The notes under the pieces were generated by a model, which worked only from the letters and a program-made list of their open reading frames with translations, made no database searches and was not told the DNA's origin. A stretch of DNA of 64,000 nucleotides from Flavobacteriaceae bacterium. GTDB lineage: Bacteria; Bacteroidota; Bacteroidia; Flavobacteriales; Flavobacteriaceae. This document shows positions 42,901-51,787 of this stretch, one piece after another (the first letter of the stretch is position 1; the number at the start of each line of letters is the position of its first letter). The stretch spans positions 12,322 to 76,321 of the forward strand of contig JAGQYS010000011.1 in assembly GCA_020435965.1 (NCBI GenBank), read 5' to 3'. The translations under genes and the position numbers were made by a program.

Positions 42901-44202
42901 ACATTAGGAGCTTGGACACAGTCAACTGCTGATGATATAGACTGGACAGTTGATGCTAATGGAACACCATCAAGTAATACTGGACCAGGTTCGGCTTCAC
43001 AAGGTAGTTATTACATTTATGTTGAAGCTTCCAGTCCTAATTACCCAAGCAAAAGAGCGATACTTAATTCTCCTTGTTTTGATTTAAGCGGAATGACATC
43101 ACCTACATTTGATTTTGACTATCACATGTATGGCGCTTCAGATATGGGAACAATTGACTTAGAAGCAAGTACTGATGAAGGCGATACTTGGACAAGTATC
43201 TGGAACGAATCTGGAAACAAAGGCAACCAATGGAATTCAGCAAGTGTTGATTTAAGTGCTTATGCTGGAGGAACCGTTCAGTTAAGATTCAACAGATTTG
43301 TTGGCAGCACATGGCAAGCAGATATTGCTATTGATAATATTAACCTTTCAGAGCCAGCTGCACCAACTTGTAGTGATGGTATTCAAAATGGAGACGAAAC
43401 TGGAGTAGATTGTGGAGGTTCTTCATGTGCACCATGTCAAACAGGAAGTGTTGTTATTCATCAAGGATTCTTTGAGGCTGGTTGGGACAACTGGGTAGAT
43501 GGAGGAAGTGATGCTGCACGTTATTCTGGAGCTAACTCTTATGAAGGGTCTTATTCTATTAGATTAAGAGATAACACTTCAACCTCAACAATGACACTAT
43601 CAAATGTTGATGTGTCTCCTTATACTCAGGTTGAGGTAGAGTTCTATTTCTACCCTTGGAGTATGGAAAATGGAGAGGATTTCTGGCTGCAATATAATGA
43701 TGGTTCAGGATTTACAACTGTTGCTGCTTATGCTGCAGGAACAAGTTTTAACAATGGATCATTCTATGTGGCAACAGTAACGTTAGATGCTGCAACGTAT
43801 AACTTGGTGTCTAACGCTGGATTTAGATTCCGTTGTGATGCAAGTGGTAATTCAGATTATATTTATATAGATCAAGTGACCATTACTGGAATTACAAACG
43901 GAACTAGTTCTGACAACACGATTACATCTTTAGGAGGAGGTTATACAATCACTTCAACTGAAAATGGAAATGACAAAGAATTCTCAATTTATCCGAATCC
44001 AGTTTCTGGAAATATATTGAATGTAAAACTGTTAGATGATGCAGCTGTTTCTTACAGAGTGATTAACATGATTGGACAAACAGTACTTTCAGGAGAATTA
44101 AAGGATCAACAAATAAATGTTGAAAGCTTAAAATCTGGAATGTATTTTATTGAAATAAATGATGGTGAAGAAATTATGACAAAGAAATTTATCAGACGTT
44201 AA
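39970..44202 (+). CDS. Secreted subtilisin-like (S8) serine protease with T9SS sorting domain
   Basis: The 1410-residue protein has a signal peptide (1-23) and an S8 catalytic domain with Asp130 (VWDGG), His162 (HSAHVTGTI), an oxyanion-type Asn in AAGNDG and Ser357 (GTSMASP). Then follow a fibronectin III domain (about 555-642), a GEVED domain (about 648-787), two tandem DUF5011 Ig-like domains (about 792-957), a MAM domain (about 960-1128), a CSDGIQNGDETGVDCGG motif (about 1133-1150), a carbohydrate-binding-like beta domain (about 1157-1310) and a type A sorting domain (about 1335-1410, YPNPVSG). Exported through the outer membrane and probably anchored or released outside to digest protein. 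Ends at a strong terminator. Confidence 0.95.
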   Translation: MRNNYFKSLFVVMIMFFGYSAFGQTERQKEQITSRYDKQKIDQLLVEFQNKTNQEKQRVDALAQIRNLQKRFESNGRLLELKKITPEGQPIYFTTFNVDAARSTRTNHLNSGGSLGLNLNGQNMTAHVWDGGLARASHQEYDGAGGSNRFSVGDGTSALHYHSAHVTGTIMASGVVANSKGMAPHAKAIGYDWNSDLAEATTAAGNGMLISNHSYGYATRNPNTGQPWLPDHYFGGYIDDSRDWDNLMFNAPNYLMVVAAGNDGNDNTANGAPLDGNSSYDKLTGHSTSKNNLVVANAQDANIDGNGNLTSVVINSSSSEGPTDDYRIKPDITGNGTSVYSTYESSDTAYNSITGTSMASPNVAGTLLILQQHANNVNGSFMKASTLKGLALHTADDAGPSGPDAVYGWGLLNAKRAAEAITDNGNTSKIEELTLTSGQSYQITVDSDGVNDLMASISWTDRAGTANTITNNNTPVLVNDLDIRVSKGGTTYNPWKLTSITTNGTGDNNVDPYERVDVANASGTYTITVTHKGSLTGGSQNYSLIITGLSSTPVVCNATTPTGLNVDGFGSSTATISWDAVPGASYDVRYRETGGSWTTVNVGGASASLTGLTPLTSYEVQVRSVCPDTSTSSYSGSVNFTTTEVQLNYCDSASTNINDEYIGRVQLNTIDNASGGQFYTDFTNISTDLTKNSQYTITVTPTWTGTVYSEGYSVWIDYNKDGDFDDAGEQVWTQSATQTTPVSGSFTVPSGATDGATRMRVSMSYNAIPSACGSFTYGEVEDYTVNIGGGTPDTTKPVITLVGASTINLNQGDTYNEQGATATDNVDGNITANIVIGGDTVDTNTVGTYVVTYNVSDAAGNAADEVTRTVNVAAVADTTPPVITLIGASTINLTVGDTYNELGATATDNVDGDLTSSIVITGNVNTAVAGTYSRFYNVSDAAGNAASQVTRTVNVSEPSSGCSGGISTFPYTEGFENTLGAWTQSTADDIDWTVDANGTPSSNTGPGSASQGSYYIYVEASSPNYPSKRAILNSPCFDLSGMTSPTFDFDYHMYGASDMGTIDLEASTDEGDTWTSIWNESGNKGNQWNSASVDLSAYAGGTVQLRFNRFVGSTWQADIAIDNINLSEPAAPTCSDGIQNGDETGVDCGGSSCAPCQTGSVVIHQGFFEAGWDNWVDGGSDAARYSGANSYEGSYSIRLRDNTSTSTMTLSNVDVSPYTQVEVEFYFYPWSMENGEDFWLQYNDGSGFTTVAAYAAGTSFNNGSFYVATVTLDAATYNLVSNAGFRFRCDASGNSDYIYIDQVTITGITNGTSSDNTITSLGGGYTITSTENGNDKEFSIYPNPVSGNILNVKLLDDAAVSYRVINMIGQTVLSGELKDQQINVESLKSGMYFIEINDGEEIMTKKFIRR

Positions 44203-44223
44203 CCACTAACCAAACATGAATTG

Positions 44224-44252
44224 AAAAGTCCAGATGCAACATCTGGACTTTT
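44224..44252. terminator. Bidirectional intrinsic terminator
   Basis: AAAAGTCCAGATG pairs with CATCTGGACTTTT over a CAA loop (13 bp), with T-runs in both directions. It serves the protease gene (plus strand) and the convergent exonuclease gene (minus strand). Confidence 0.92.
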
Positions 44253-44966
44253 TTATATATGAATTATTTCATCGGCTGTTAAAATAGCATCACCTCGCAA
44301 ACGCAAAAAAATTTGTGCAACAGCAATAGTATCTTTTTCACAGTAATTGATGATTCTATCAATGTTTTTTTCGTTGTAATAAACGCTATATACTTCGCTA
44401 CCATCAATGTCATCTTTTGGCGAAGGGATTCCTAATACATTAGTCAATAACTTTAACGAGGTATAGGTTTTATAATCACCAAACTTCCATAAATCAAGTG
44501 TGTCTAAATGAGGAACTTCCCAAGGTTTTTTACCAAAAAGGTTTAGTTTATATGGCAATTCTATATTGTGAATAATCATTCGTCGCGCTATATAAGGAAA
44601 ATCAAATTCTTTACCATTATGAGCACACAGCAAATGTTTGGCTTGACTAAAATGTGAGATGATGAGGTTTTTAAAATCTTTTAATATTTTAACTTCATCA
44701 CCATAAAAAGAGGTAACTCTAAAATTCCTGATATCTCCTTGATTAGAAAAATAACCGACCGAAATACAGACTATTTTACCAAATTCTGCCCAAATACCTG
44801 CACGTTCATAAAAGGCTTCAGCAGTAACATCATCTTTGCGTTGGTATTGCGATTTGTGTTCCCAAAGTGCTTGTTTTGTTTCGTCTAAGTCTGAGAAATA
44901 TTGTGTTTCCGGAACCGTTTCAATATCAAGAAACAAGATGTTCTCTAAATTTAGTTTTGAAATCAT
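44253..44966 (-). CDS. Predicted 3'-5' exonuclease, RNase H-like (DnaQ/PolB type)
   Basis: The 237-residue protein starts with the ExoI motif LFLDIETVPETQ, has ExoII in LLCAHNGKEFDFPYIARRM, and ExoIII in INYCEKDTIAVAQIFLRL. This is the layout of stand-alone B-family polymerase-like proofreading exonucleases. It trims DNA or RNA ends in repair. It is convergent with the protease gene and shares its terminator. A start at 44966 is supported by the following DxE motif at the usual distance. Confidence 0.88.
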   Translation of the reverse strand: MISKLNLENILFLDIETVPETQYFSDLDETKQALWEHKSQYQRKDDVTAEAFYERAGIWAEFGKIVCISVGYFSNQGDIRNFRVTSFYGDEVKILKDFKNLIISHFSQAKHLLCAHNGKEFDFPYIARRMIIHNIELPYKLNLFGKKPWEVPHLDTLDLWKFGDYKTYTSLKLLTNVLGIPSPKDDIDGSEVYSVYYNEKNIDRIINYCEKDTIAVAQIFLRLRGDAILTADEIIHI

Positions 44967-45022
44967 TTCTAGTAAAGTTATTTCATTATAAAGCTAAGGA
45001 AATAAAATTTAAAACTGAAATC

Positions 45023-46174
45023 TTACCTTTTGCTATTCAGCATTTTATATGCTTCATCAATATAAACTGAAATATCTTTCGTAAAAGTTGGCTCTCCTTC
45101 ATCAGAGGATTTTTGGTGGCCTAAACGAACAATAATTACATTGTCTTCTGGTTGTACGATAACATACTGTCCTAAGTGGCCACGCATCATAAAAAACGAT
45201 TTTTCATTTTGTTCTTTAAGCCACCAACCATAACCATATTCTGGACTTTCATTAAAACGAGGTGTAACAGATTTTACAACGAAAGTAGAATCTAATAATT
45301 GTTGTCCATTCCATTTGCCATAATCTTTATATAATTTTCCAAAACGCGCAAAATCTTTAGCGTTACTTGATATACAGCAAAATGCTTTTGCTAGTTTATT
45401 GTCATCGTCATCTAATTGCCAAAGTGCATCATTAGTTGCTCCCATAGGTTTCCAGAAATTTTCAGACAAATAATTTGCAAGAGGTTTTTCAGTTGCTTTT
45501 TGAATTATCATACCAAGTAGAGCTGTACTGCCACTTAAATATTTATAGGTAACTCCTGGAGTTTCGGTGATTTCTTGATTTAGAATAACTTCGGCTAAGT
45601 CGTCATCATAATTTGATCGAGCTGTTACAGAAAACGGACTTGTATAACTTTCTACCCAATCTAATCCTGAAGCCATTGATGCTAAATCACCAACAGTCGT
45701 TTTTGCGTATTTATATTTTGGGTAGAAATCACTAATAGGTTGGTCTAAGCTTTTAATATGGCCATCCATAATGGCTTTTCCTAGCATTGCTGAAGTAATG
45801 CTTTTTGCCATTGAAAAAGAATTGGTTTTGGAGTTCTCATTAAAACCATCATAATAATTTTCAAACCAAATGCTGTCGTTTTTTATTATAACAAATGCTA
45901 TTGTTCCCCAATCTTTGTTTGAAGTAGAAAGAACTTCTGTTTCTTTTACTTTATTATAGTCTTTATGATTTGGCCAAGGTTCAGGGTTATTGCTTTTTTC
46001 AATGATGGCATTTTCAAAATAGGGATAGTCATCAATAAAAGCAGTGTTATGTCCAGTAAAATAGACTATCCTCACACCTTTTAAAATATAATTATAATCA
46101 AAAACATAAGTGACCAATATTAATAATCCGAAAGGAATAACTATCCATTTTAGGAGTTTTTTCAGGAATTTCAT
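45023..46174 (-). CDS. Membrane-anchored serine hydrolase, beta-lactamase class C family
   Basis: The 383-residue protein has an N-terminal membrane helix (about residues 8-26) and the penicillin-recognising triad: Ser121-MAK, YLSG in the YxN position, and HLGQ in the third position. The family includes esterases, D-aminopeptidases and 6-aminohexanoate hydrolase (NylB)-like enzymes, and the true substrate is unknown. It is first from the 3' end of a same-strand block with MGMT, a CNNM protein and a second serine hydrolase, gaps 20-26 nt. Confidence 0.88.
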   Translation of the reverse strand: MKFLKKLLKWIVIPFGLLILVTYVFDYNYILKGVRIVYFTGHNTAFIDDYPYFENAIIEKSNNPEPWPNHKDYNKVKETEVLSTSNKDWGTIAFVIIKNDSIWFENYYDGFNENSKTNSFSMAKSITSAMLGKAIMDGHIKSLDQPISDFYPKYKYAKTTVGDLASMASGLDWVESYTSPFSVTARSNYDDDLAEVILNQEITETPGVTYKYLSGSTALLGMIIQKATEKPLANYLSENFWKPMGATNDALWQLDDDDNKLAKAFCCISSNAKDFARFGKLYKDYGKWNGQQLLDSTFVVKSVTPRFNESPEYGYGWWLKEQNEKSFFMMRGHLGQYVIVQPEDNVIIVRLGHQKSSDEGEPTFTKDISVYIDEAYKMLNSKR

Positions 46175-46194
46175 AAAGTGTTTAACTTGTTTTA

Positions 46195-46668
46195 TTAAAA
46201 TAAAGATTGTTGTTTATAAGGATTTTCATGTTCCAATAACCATTGTTTTCTGTGTAAGCCTCCTGCATAACCAGTTAAACTGCCATCACTTCCAATGACT
46301 CTATGACAAGGCACAATGATCCAAAGTGGATTTTTACCATTTGCACTTGCAACAGCTCTAATGGCTTTCACATCACCTAATTCTTTTGAAAGTTCCAAAT
46401 AAGAAGTTGTTTTCCCATAAGGAATAGTGAGTAATTTATCCCAAACACGTTTTTGAAAATCGGTTCCTTCTGGGTTTAAATTTAAACTGAATATTTTACG
46501 CTCTCCTTTAAAATATTCGTTAAGTTGGCTTACAGCATCGTCTAAAACTTCCGGAATTGTACTTGATACTGCAACATCGTTGTTTAAAACAGTGAGTGAA
46601 GAAACACCATTTTCATCGCCTTCTAGTTTGGCGAATCCTAAAGGAGTATTTACAATGCAATGTTCCAT
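46195..46668 (-). CDS. Methylated-DNA--protein-cysteine methyltransferase
   Basis: Repairs O6-methylguanine by transferring the methyl group to its own cysteine (suicide reaction). The 157-residue protein has the active site PCHRV with Cys121, preceded by YGKTTSYLELSKELGDVKAIRAVASANGKNP (helix-turn-helix) and followed by GYAGGLHRKQWLLEHE. Of the Ogt/MGMT type. It starts in the stop codon of the CNNM gene (1-nt overlap, TAATG). Confidence 0.95.
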   Translation of the reverse strand: MEHCIVNTPLGFAKLEGDENGVSSLTVLNNDVAVSSTIPEVLDDAVSQLNEYFKGERKIFSLNLNPEGTDFQKRVWDKLLTIPYGKTTSYLELSKELGDVKAIRAVASANGKNPLWIIVPCHRVIGSDGSLTGYAGGLHRKQWLLEHENPYKQQSLF

Positions 46669-47786
46669 TACTCTTCGGACTCATCTTCAATTAAACCTAA
46701 ACGTTTTGCTCTTGTTTCCCAGCTTTTTCTAGCTAATAGCTGTAAGTCTGCAACATTGTCGCTTTCATCCATAATTTCAAGACCTAAAAGTGTTTCAATA
46801 ACATCTTCCATAGTTACTAAACCACTTACAGAGCCATATTCATCAACCACTAAGGCCATGTGATTTTTGCTCTCAACCAATTCTTCAAAAAGTTTTGGAA
46901 TTGGCATGTTTCTATTAACAATGATAATGTTTCGCTTAACGTCTGATAGTTTTTTATGACCATTATCAAAAGCCATTTCTTTAAACACATCATCTTTTAA
47001 AACTAATCCTGTGATATTGTCTGGAGTATCTGTAAAAATAGGGATTCTGGAAAAACGAATATTGTGATATTGATTGAAAAACTCTTCTATTGTCATGGTT
47101 TCTATTTCAGTGGTCATAACCGTTCTAGGTGTCATTACATCTTTTGCTTGAACATCTTTAAAATTCAATAAATTTTTAATGACTTTACTTTCTGATTCTT
47201 GAAAAACACCTTCTTCATGAGCCATATCTGTCATGGCATGAAAATCTTCACGGCTCAAAACACTTCCATGGTGTCCTTTGCCTCCAATAAGTTTTGTGGT
47301 AAGTTGTAACAACCATAAAATCCCTGTCCATTTTAATGGAAAAATTAGAATATATAAAGCACTTGTTGTGAAATGTGCTAACTGCTTCCAATAAGTGGCT
47401 CCTATAGTTTTTGGGATAATTTCTGAAGCGACCAAGATTAAAATGGTCATAATCGTTGAAACCAAACCAACCATAATGTCTTCAGTAAAATTAATACCTA
47501 ATATTTTCCGTGTTGTAGTTCCATAAATATCAGCATAAGCAGCTTTTGCCTGCACACCAACTAAAATAGCACCAACAGTATGTGCAATAGTATTAAGTGT
47601 TAAAATCGCAATAAGTGGTTTGTCAACGTCTTTTTTTAGGTTTTCCAAATCTTCAGCATAAGGCTTATTTTCTTGCTTTTTTATATTGATAAATGTTGGT
47701 GTTACACTTAGCAAAACAGCTTCTAGAATAGAGCACAGGAAGGAAAAGAAAATAGAGATTATTGCGTAAAAAATAAGTAAACTCAT
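46668..47786 (-). CDS. CNNM/CBS-domain transporter (hemolysin C family)
   Basis: The 372-residue protein has an N-terminal CNNM domain with four hydrophobic segments (about residues 1-165) and a pair of CBS domains (about 195-320; MTPRTVMTTEIETMTIEEF, HMALVVDEYGSVSGLVTMEDVIETLLGLEI). The family is linked to magnesium or cobalt efflux, with CBS domains binding adenine nucleotides. It lacks the C-terminal CorC domain of longer relatives. It overlaps the MGMT start, which suggests coupled translation. Confidence 0.93.
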   Translation of the reverse strand: MSLLIFYAIISIFFSFLCSILEAVLLSVTPTFINIKKQENKPYAEDLENLKKDVDKPLIAILTLNTIAHTVGAILVGVQAKAAYADIYGTTTRKILGINFTEDIMVGLVSTIMTILILVASEIIPKTIGATYWKQLAHFTTSALYILIFPLKWTGILWLLQLTTKLIGGKGHHGSVLSREDFHAMTDMAHEEGVFQESESKVIKNLLNFKDVQAKDVMTPRTVMTTEIETMTIEEFFNQYHNIRFSRIPIFTDTPDNITGLVLKDDVFKEMAFDNGHKKLSDVKRNIIIVNRNMPIPKLFEELVESKNHMALVVDEYGSVSGLVTMEDVIETLLGLEIMDESDNVADLQLLARKSWETRAKRLGLIEDESEE

Positions 47787-47812
47787 AGTGTGCCTTTAGG
47801 GTTTCAAAATTA

Positions 47813-49126
47813 CTAATTATTTGTCAATTTTTCTTCAGAATTTGGGCTTGTATAAAATACTTGTTGCAATTTGGGACGAACATTCAAATTATAAATGTTT
47901 CGGTGGGTTCTGCTTGGATACACACGGTTTGATAAAAAGATAAATACCAGTTCATGTTCTGGGTCAGCCCAAACAAATGTCCCAGTGAACCCTGAATGTC
48001 CAAAACTTGTTGGACTAACTTGCGGTGCAGGATAAGCTTCTTTAATGCTTAAAGTATCGTTGCCAATAATTGGTTTATCAAAACCTAAACCTCTTCTATT
48101 TTCATTTTCAGGATATTGAATTTTTATAAACTCATCAACTGTTGATGGTTTAAAATATTGTTTCCCATTATAAGTGCCTTTTTGAACTAGCATTTGCATG
48201 TACTTAGCCATATCTAAAGCAGTTGCAAACAGTCCTGCATTACCAGATACACCTCCTAAAAGTGCCGCATTTTCATCATGAACATAGCCTTTTACATAGT
48301 CGTTTCTAAAAAGTGAATCTAATTCTGTTGGCACTATATTGTTTTTAAAGTTTTTATTAAGCGGATTATAACCAAGAACTTCACAACCTAATGGTTTATA
48401 AAAACTATTATTGAGATAGTCTTCATAGTTTTCACCAGTAATATTTTCAATAAGTGTTGGATAAATTAATGATGCCAACCCTGAATATACATAGGTTTTT
48501 TCCTCACTAACCTTAGAACGTTTAATTTTTCTGAATACTTTTCTGTTAAATCTATTTTTCACATAGATATTGTTATAGACCTTGTTTGAATAACGTTTTT
48601 GGCTTGTGTTTTTAATAAAGCGATTTTTAGGTTTTCCTTTTCTTAGCACATCACTTAAAAACACGATATAGGGATTCATTCCTGATTGATGCGCCAAGAG
48701 TTCACGAAGTGTTATATCTTTTTTGTCCTTACGATTTTTCCATGATTTCCAATAGGTGCTAAAAGGTACATCTAGGCTTAGTTTACCTTCTTCATAAAGT
48801 TTCATGAGTGCTGGTAAAGGACCAGTTATTTTTGTTACCGAAGCAAGGTCATACACATCATCTTTGGCTACTTTTTGAATACTATCATACGTATGAAAGC
48901 CATAGGTTTTATGAAAAATGATTTTTCCTTTTTTTGCCACAAGTAATTGTGCGCCAGGAAATGCTTTTTGAGCAATAGCATCACTCATAATGGAATCAAC
49001 ATTGGTTTCAATGTATATTGAATTTAACCCAACAGATTCAGGAGTGTCATAAACTAATTGAGCTGACACAAGGTCTCCAATTAAGAATGAAACAAAAACA
49101 AGTAATAGATTTTTATGCATTTTCAA
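47813..49126 (-). CDS. Secreted serine hydrolase, beta-lactamase class C family
   Basis: The 437-residue protein has a signal peptide (MKMHKNLLLVFVSFLIGDLVSAQ) and the triad SVTK (nucleophile Ser in LASVTK), YSG in VYSGLASL, and HSGFTGT in the third position. A basic insertion (KNRFIKNTSQKRYSNK...KVFRKIKRSK) between the first two sites is like that of the domain that follows GH3 beta-N-acetylglucosaminidases in Bacteroidota. A wall-related substrate is possible but unproven. Confidence 0.88.
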   Translation of the reverse strand: MKMHKNLLLVFVSFLIGDLVSAQLVYDTPESVGLNSIYIETNVDSIMSDAIAQKAFPGAQLLVAKKGKIIFHKTYGFHTYDSIQKVAKDDVYDLASVTKITGPLPALMKLYEEGKLSLDVPFSTYWKSWKNRKDKKDITLRELLAHQSGMNPYIVFLSDVLRKGKPKNRFIKNTSQKRYSNKVYNNIYVKNRFNRKVFRKIKRSKVSEEKTYVYSGLASLIYPTLIENITGENYEDYLNNSFYKPLGCEVLGYNPLNKNFKNNIVPTELDSLFRNDYVKGYVHDENAALLGGVSGNAGLFATALDMAKYMQMLVQKGTYNGKQYFKPSTVDEFIKIQYPENENRRGLGFDKPIIGNDTLSIKEAYPAPQVSPTSFGHSGFTGTFVWADPEHELVFIFLSNRVYPSRTHRNIYNLNVRPKLQQVFYTSPNSEEKLTNN

Positions 49127-49147
49127 GAAAATAAATCTTCTTGAAAG

Positions 49148-50140
49148 TTAAGAAATTAATTTAATCACATCTTTGGAAAAATAACTGGCAATAACATCTG
49201 CTCCAGCTCTTTTAATAGCTGTGATTTGTTCTAGCATAACAGCGTCGTGATTTAGCCATCCTTTCTCAGCAGCAGCTTTAATCATGGCATATTCACCTGA
49301 AACTTGATATACAGCCACAGGAACTTCTATTATATTTTTTATATCACGAACAATGTCCAAATAAGCAATGCCTGGTTTTACCATCACAATGTCTGCACCT
49401 TCATTAATATCCATTTCGGTTTCACGAATAGCTTCAAAACGATTGGCATAATCCATTTGATATGTTTTTTTATCTTTTGGGATATCGACCATATCTACTG
49501 GAGCAGAATCTAGTGCATCACGAAAAGGGCCGTAAAATGCAGAGGCATACTTAGCAGAATAACTCATAATTCCTGTATCAATAAAACCTTCATTTTCCAA
49601 AGCTTCGCGAATGGTTAAAATGCGACCATCCATCATATCACTTGGTGCTACAAAATTAGCACCTGCCTGTGCATGGGAAATACTCATTTCTGCTAAAACA
49701 TTTGCAGTGTCATCATTAATGATTTTTCCGTTAGCAATAATACCATCATGTCCATAAGAAGAGTAAGGATCTAGTGCTACATCTGTCATTACTAACATAT
49801 CAGGGCAAACATTTTTAACCGTTTTTATGGCACGTTGCATTAATCCGTTTGGATTTAGAGCCTCAGTACCTTTATTGTCTTTTAAATTATCAGGCACTTT
49901 AACAAATAACAATACCGATTTTAAACCTAGCTTCCATAATTCTTTTACCTCGTTTTCGAGTATATCAAGACTATATCTAAAATAATTTGGCATTGAAGGA
50001 ATTTCTTGTTTTACACCTTTACCTTCAACCACAAATAATGGAACTAAAAAATCGTTTGGTGTAATTATGGTTTCACGAACTAAACTTCTAATAGCTTCGT
50101 TGGTTCTTAATCGTCTATTTCTTCTTAATGGAAACATCAT
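49148..50140 (-). CDS. hemB: Porphobilinogen synthase (delta-aminolevulinate dehydratase)
   Basis: Joins two 5-aminolevulinate molecules to porphobilinogen. The 330-residue protein begins FPLRRNRRLRTNEAIRSLVRE and contains the active-site lysine region MVKPGIAYLDIVRDIKN and YGPFRDAL. A second ATG at 50137 is equally usable. The stop of hemF and this start overlap by one base (TAATG), so hemF and hemB are translated together. It is the last gene of the minus-strand heme cluster. Confidence 0.97.
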   Translation of the reverse strand: MMFPLRRNRRLRTNEAIRSLVRETIITPNDFLVPLFVVEGKGVKQEIPSMPNYFRYSLDILENEVKELWKLGLKSVLLFVKVPDNLKDNKGTEALNPNGLMQRAIKTVKNVCPDMLVMTDVALDPYSSYGHDGIIANGKIINDDTANVLAEMSISHAQAGANFVAPSDMMDGRILTIREALENEGFIDTGIMSYSAKYASAFYGPFRDALDSAPVDMVDIPKDKKTYQMDYANRFEAIRETEMDINEGADIVMVKPGIAYLDIVRDIKNIIEVPVAVYQVSGEYAMIKAAAEKGWLNHDAVMLEQITAIKRAGADVIASYFSKDVIKLIS

Positions 50141-51042
50141 TATATCCAGTTTTTAGGTTCTTTTAATACGTTTAATAATTTTTCTTCTTGAGTCCCAGTT
50201 TCAGGATGGTGGTCATAAACCCATTGCACATGAGGTGGTAAGCTCATTAAAATACTTTCGATGCGTCCGTTTGTTTTTAAACCGAAAAGGGTGCCTTTAT
50301 CGTGTACTAAATTAAATTCTACATAGCGTCCGCGTCGAATTTCTTGCCAATTGCGTTGTGCTGTTGTGTAAGGCATGTCTTTTCTGCGTTCTACAATAGG
50401 TATGTAAGCTTCTAAAAAACTGTTACCAACTTCGGTAACAAAGTTGTACCATTTTTGCATACTCATGTCGTTGGAGGCTTTGCAATAATCAAAAAACAAA
50501 CCACCAATTCCGCGAGCTTCATTTCTGTGAGTGTTATAAAAGTATTCGTCGCAACGTTTTTTATAGATTGGATAAAATTCTGGATGATGTTTATCACACG
50601 CTGTTTTACAAACTTGATGAAAGTGTTTAGCATCTTCTTCAAACAAATAATAAGGTGTTAAATCTTGTCCACCTCCAAACCAACTATCTGCAATATGTCC
50701 TTGTTCATCATACATTTCAAAATAACGCCAATTAGCATGAACAGTTGGCACCATAGGGTTTTTAGGGTGCAGCACCAAACTTAAACCACAGGCAAAAAAG
50801 TTGGCATCTTTTACACCAAAATGCTTGCGCATAGTATCTGGTAATTCACCATGAACAGCAGATATATTAACACCTCCTTTTTCAAAAACGGTTCCGTTTT
50901 CGATAACGCGAGTTCGTCCACCTCCACCTTCTGAGCGTTTCCAGATGTCTTCTCGAAAAGTTGCCTTCCCATCAATAGCTTCTAATTTGGAGGTGATAGT
51001 ATCTTGTAAATTCTGTATATATTGATAGAATTTATCCTTCAT
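50140..51042 (-). CDS. hemF: Coproporphyrinogen III oxidase, oxygen-dependent
   Basis: Oxidatively decarboxylates coproporphyrinogen III to protoporphyrinogen IX using O2, indicating aerobic growth. The 300-residue protein has the family marks EGGGGRTRVI, WFGGGQDLTPYYLFEEDAKHFH and RRGRYVEFNLVHDKGTLFGL. The start overlaps the EI24 gene by 11 nt, and the stop overlaps hemB. Confidence 0.97.
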   Translation of the reverse strand: MKDKFYQYIQNLQDTITSKLEAIDGKATFREDIWKRSEGGGGRTRVIENGTVFEKGGVNISAVHGELPDTMRKHFGVKDANFFACGLSLVLHPKNPMVPTVHANWRYFEMYDEQGHIADSWFGGGQDLTPYYLFEEDAKHFHQVCKTACDKHHPEFYPIYKKRCDEYFYNTHRNEARGIGGLFFDYCKASNDMSMQKWYNFVTEVGNSFLEAYIPIVERRKDMPYTTAQRNWQEIRRGRYVEFNLVHDKGTLFGLKTNGRIESILMSLPPHVQWVYDHHPETGTQEEKLLNVLKEPKNWI

Positions 51043-51787
51043 GTTTTGCTTTTAATAATTTTACTGTTTCGGTTGAGGCAGCAGTTACTGATAGAGGCAA
51101 CACGAGAATAACTCCAATGATGGGAATTAACAAAAACAGCATAAATACTATGCCGTTTCCAATAGCGATACCTCGATGTTTTCTAACAAACGAAATGCTT
51201 TCTTTATATTTAAAATGACGTTCCAATGTATAATCCATATTTCCAAATCCAGCGTAATAGGCTTGAATAAAGAACAATAATAACGAAGTGAACCAACCAA
51301 TAATAGGAATTAAACTCATAATAAGAATCACTACAGTTAACCAAAGTTCCATAAATAAATTTCGAATGTTTATTCTAATACCTCGCCATAGCTGCGATTG
51401 AAAAGAGGTATTGCGATGTTGATGAACTAAATTAGAATTTTCATCAAGTAAATAGGCTTCTATTTTCTCGGATACAGGACTCATAAAAGGTGCAGATAAG
51501 GCCATGATAATATGCTTGTATAATACGAGACCTAGAACTATAATGATGAGCCCTCCGAAAATTTCACTAATGGTTGTAAAAGTTTCTTTTCCCCATTCCC
51601 AAACCCAAATTTTGGATATTAATTGACCAATATTATCGGAAAAACCGTAAGCCGACACACCAATAACGATGGCAGTTATAAGGCTAATAAGCATAGGGAT
51701 TATAAAATACTTCCATAGTTTGAGTTTAGTGATTAACTCAAAAGCTCCAGCGTATGCTTTAACTCCTATGAAAACATCTTTAAGCAT
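51032..51787 (-). CDS. EI24/CysZ-like membrane protein
   Basis: The 251-residue protein with several membrane helices resembles EI24 (etoposide-induced 2.4) proteins, the group that includes the sulfate permease Cys[27 protein letters not shown] is a typical start. It is embedded in the heme operon, overlapping hemE by 8 nt and hemF by 11 nt. A role in heme-precursor or metal transport, or in enzyme placement at the membrane, would fit but nothing in the sequence proves it. Confidence 0.85.
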   Translation of the reverse strand: MLKDVFIGVKAYAGAFELITKLKLWKYFIIPMLISLITAIVIGVSAYGFSDNIGQLISKIWVWEWGKETFTTISEIFGGLIIIVLGLVLYKHIIMALSAPFMSPVSEKIEAYLLDENSNLVHQHRNTSFQSQLWRGIRINIRNLFMELWLTVVILIMSLIPIIGWFTSLLLFFIQAYYAGFGNMDYTLERHFKYKESISFVRKHRGIAIGNGIVFMLFLLIPIIGVILVLPLSVTAASTETVKLLKAKHEG

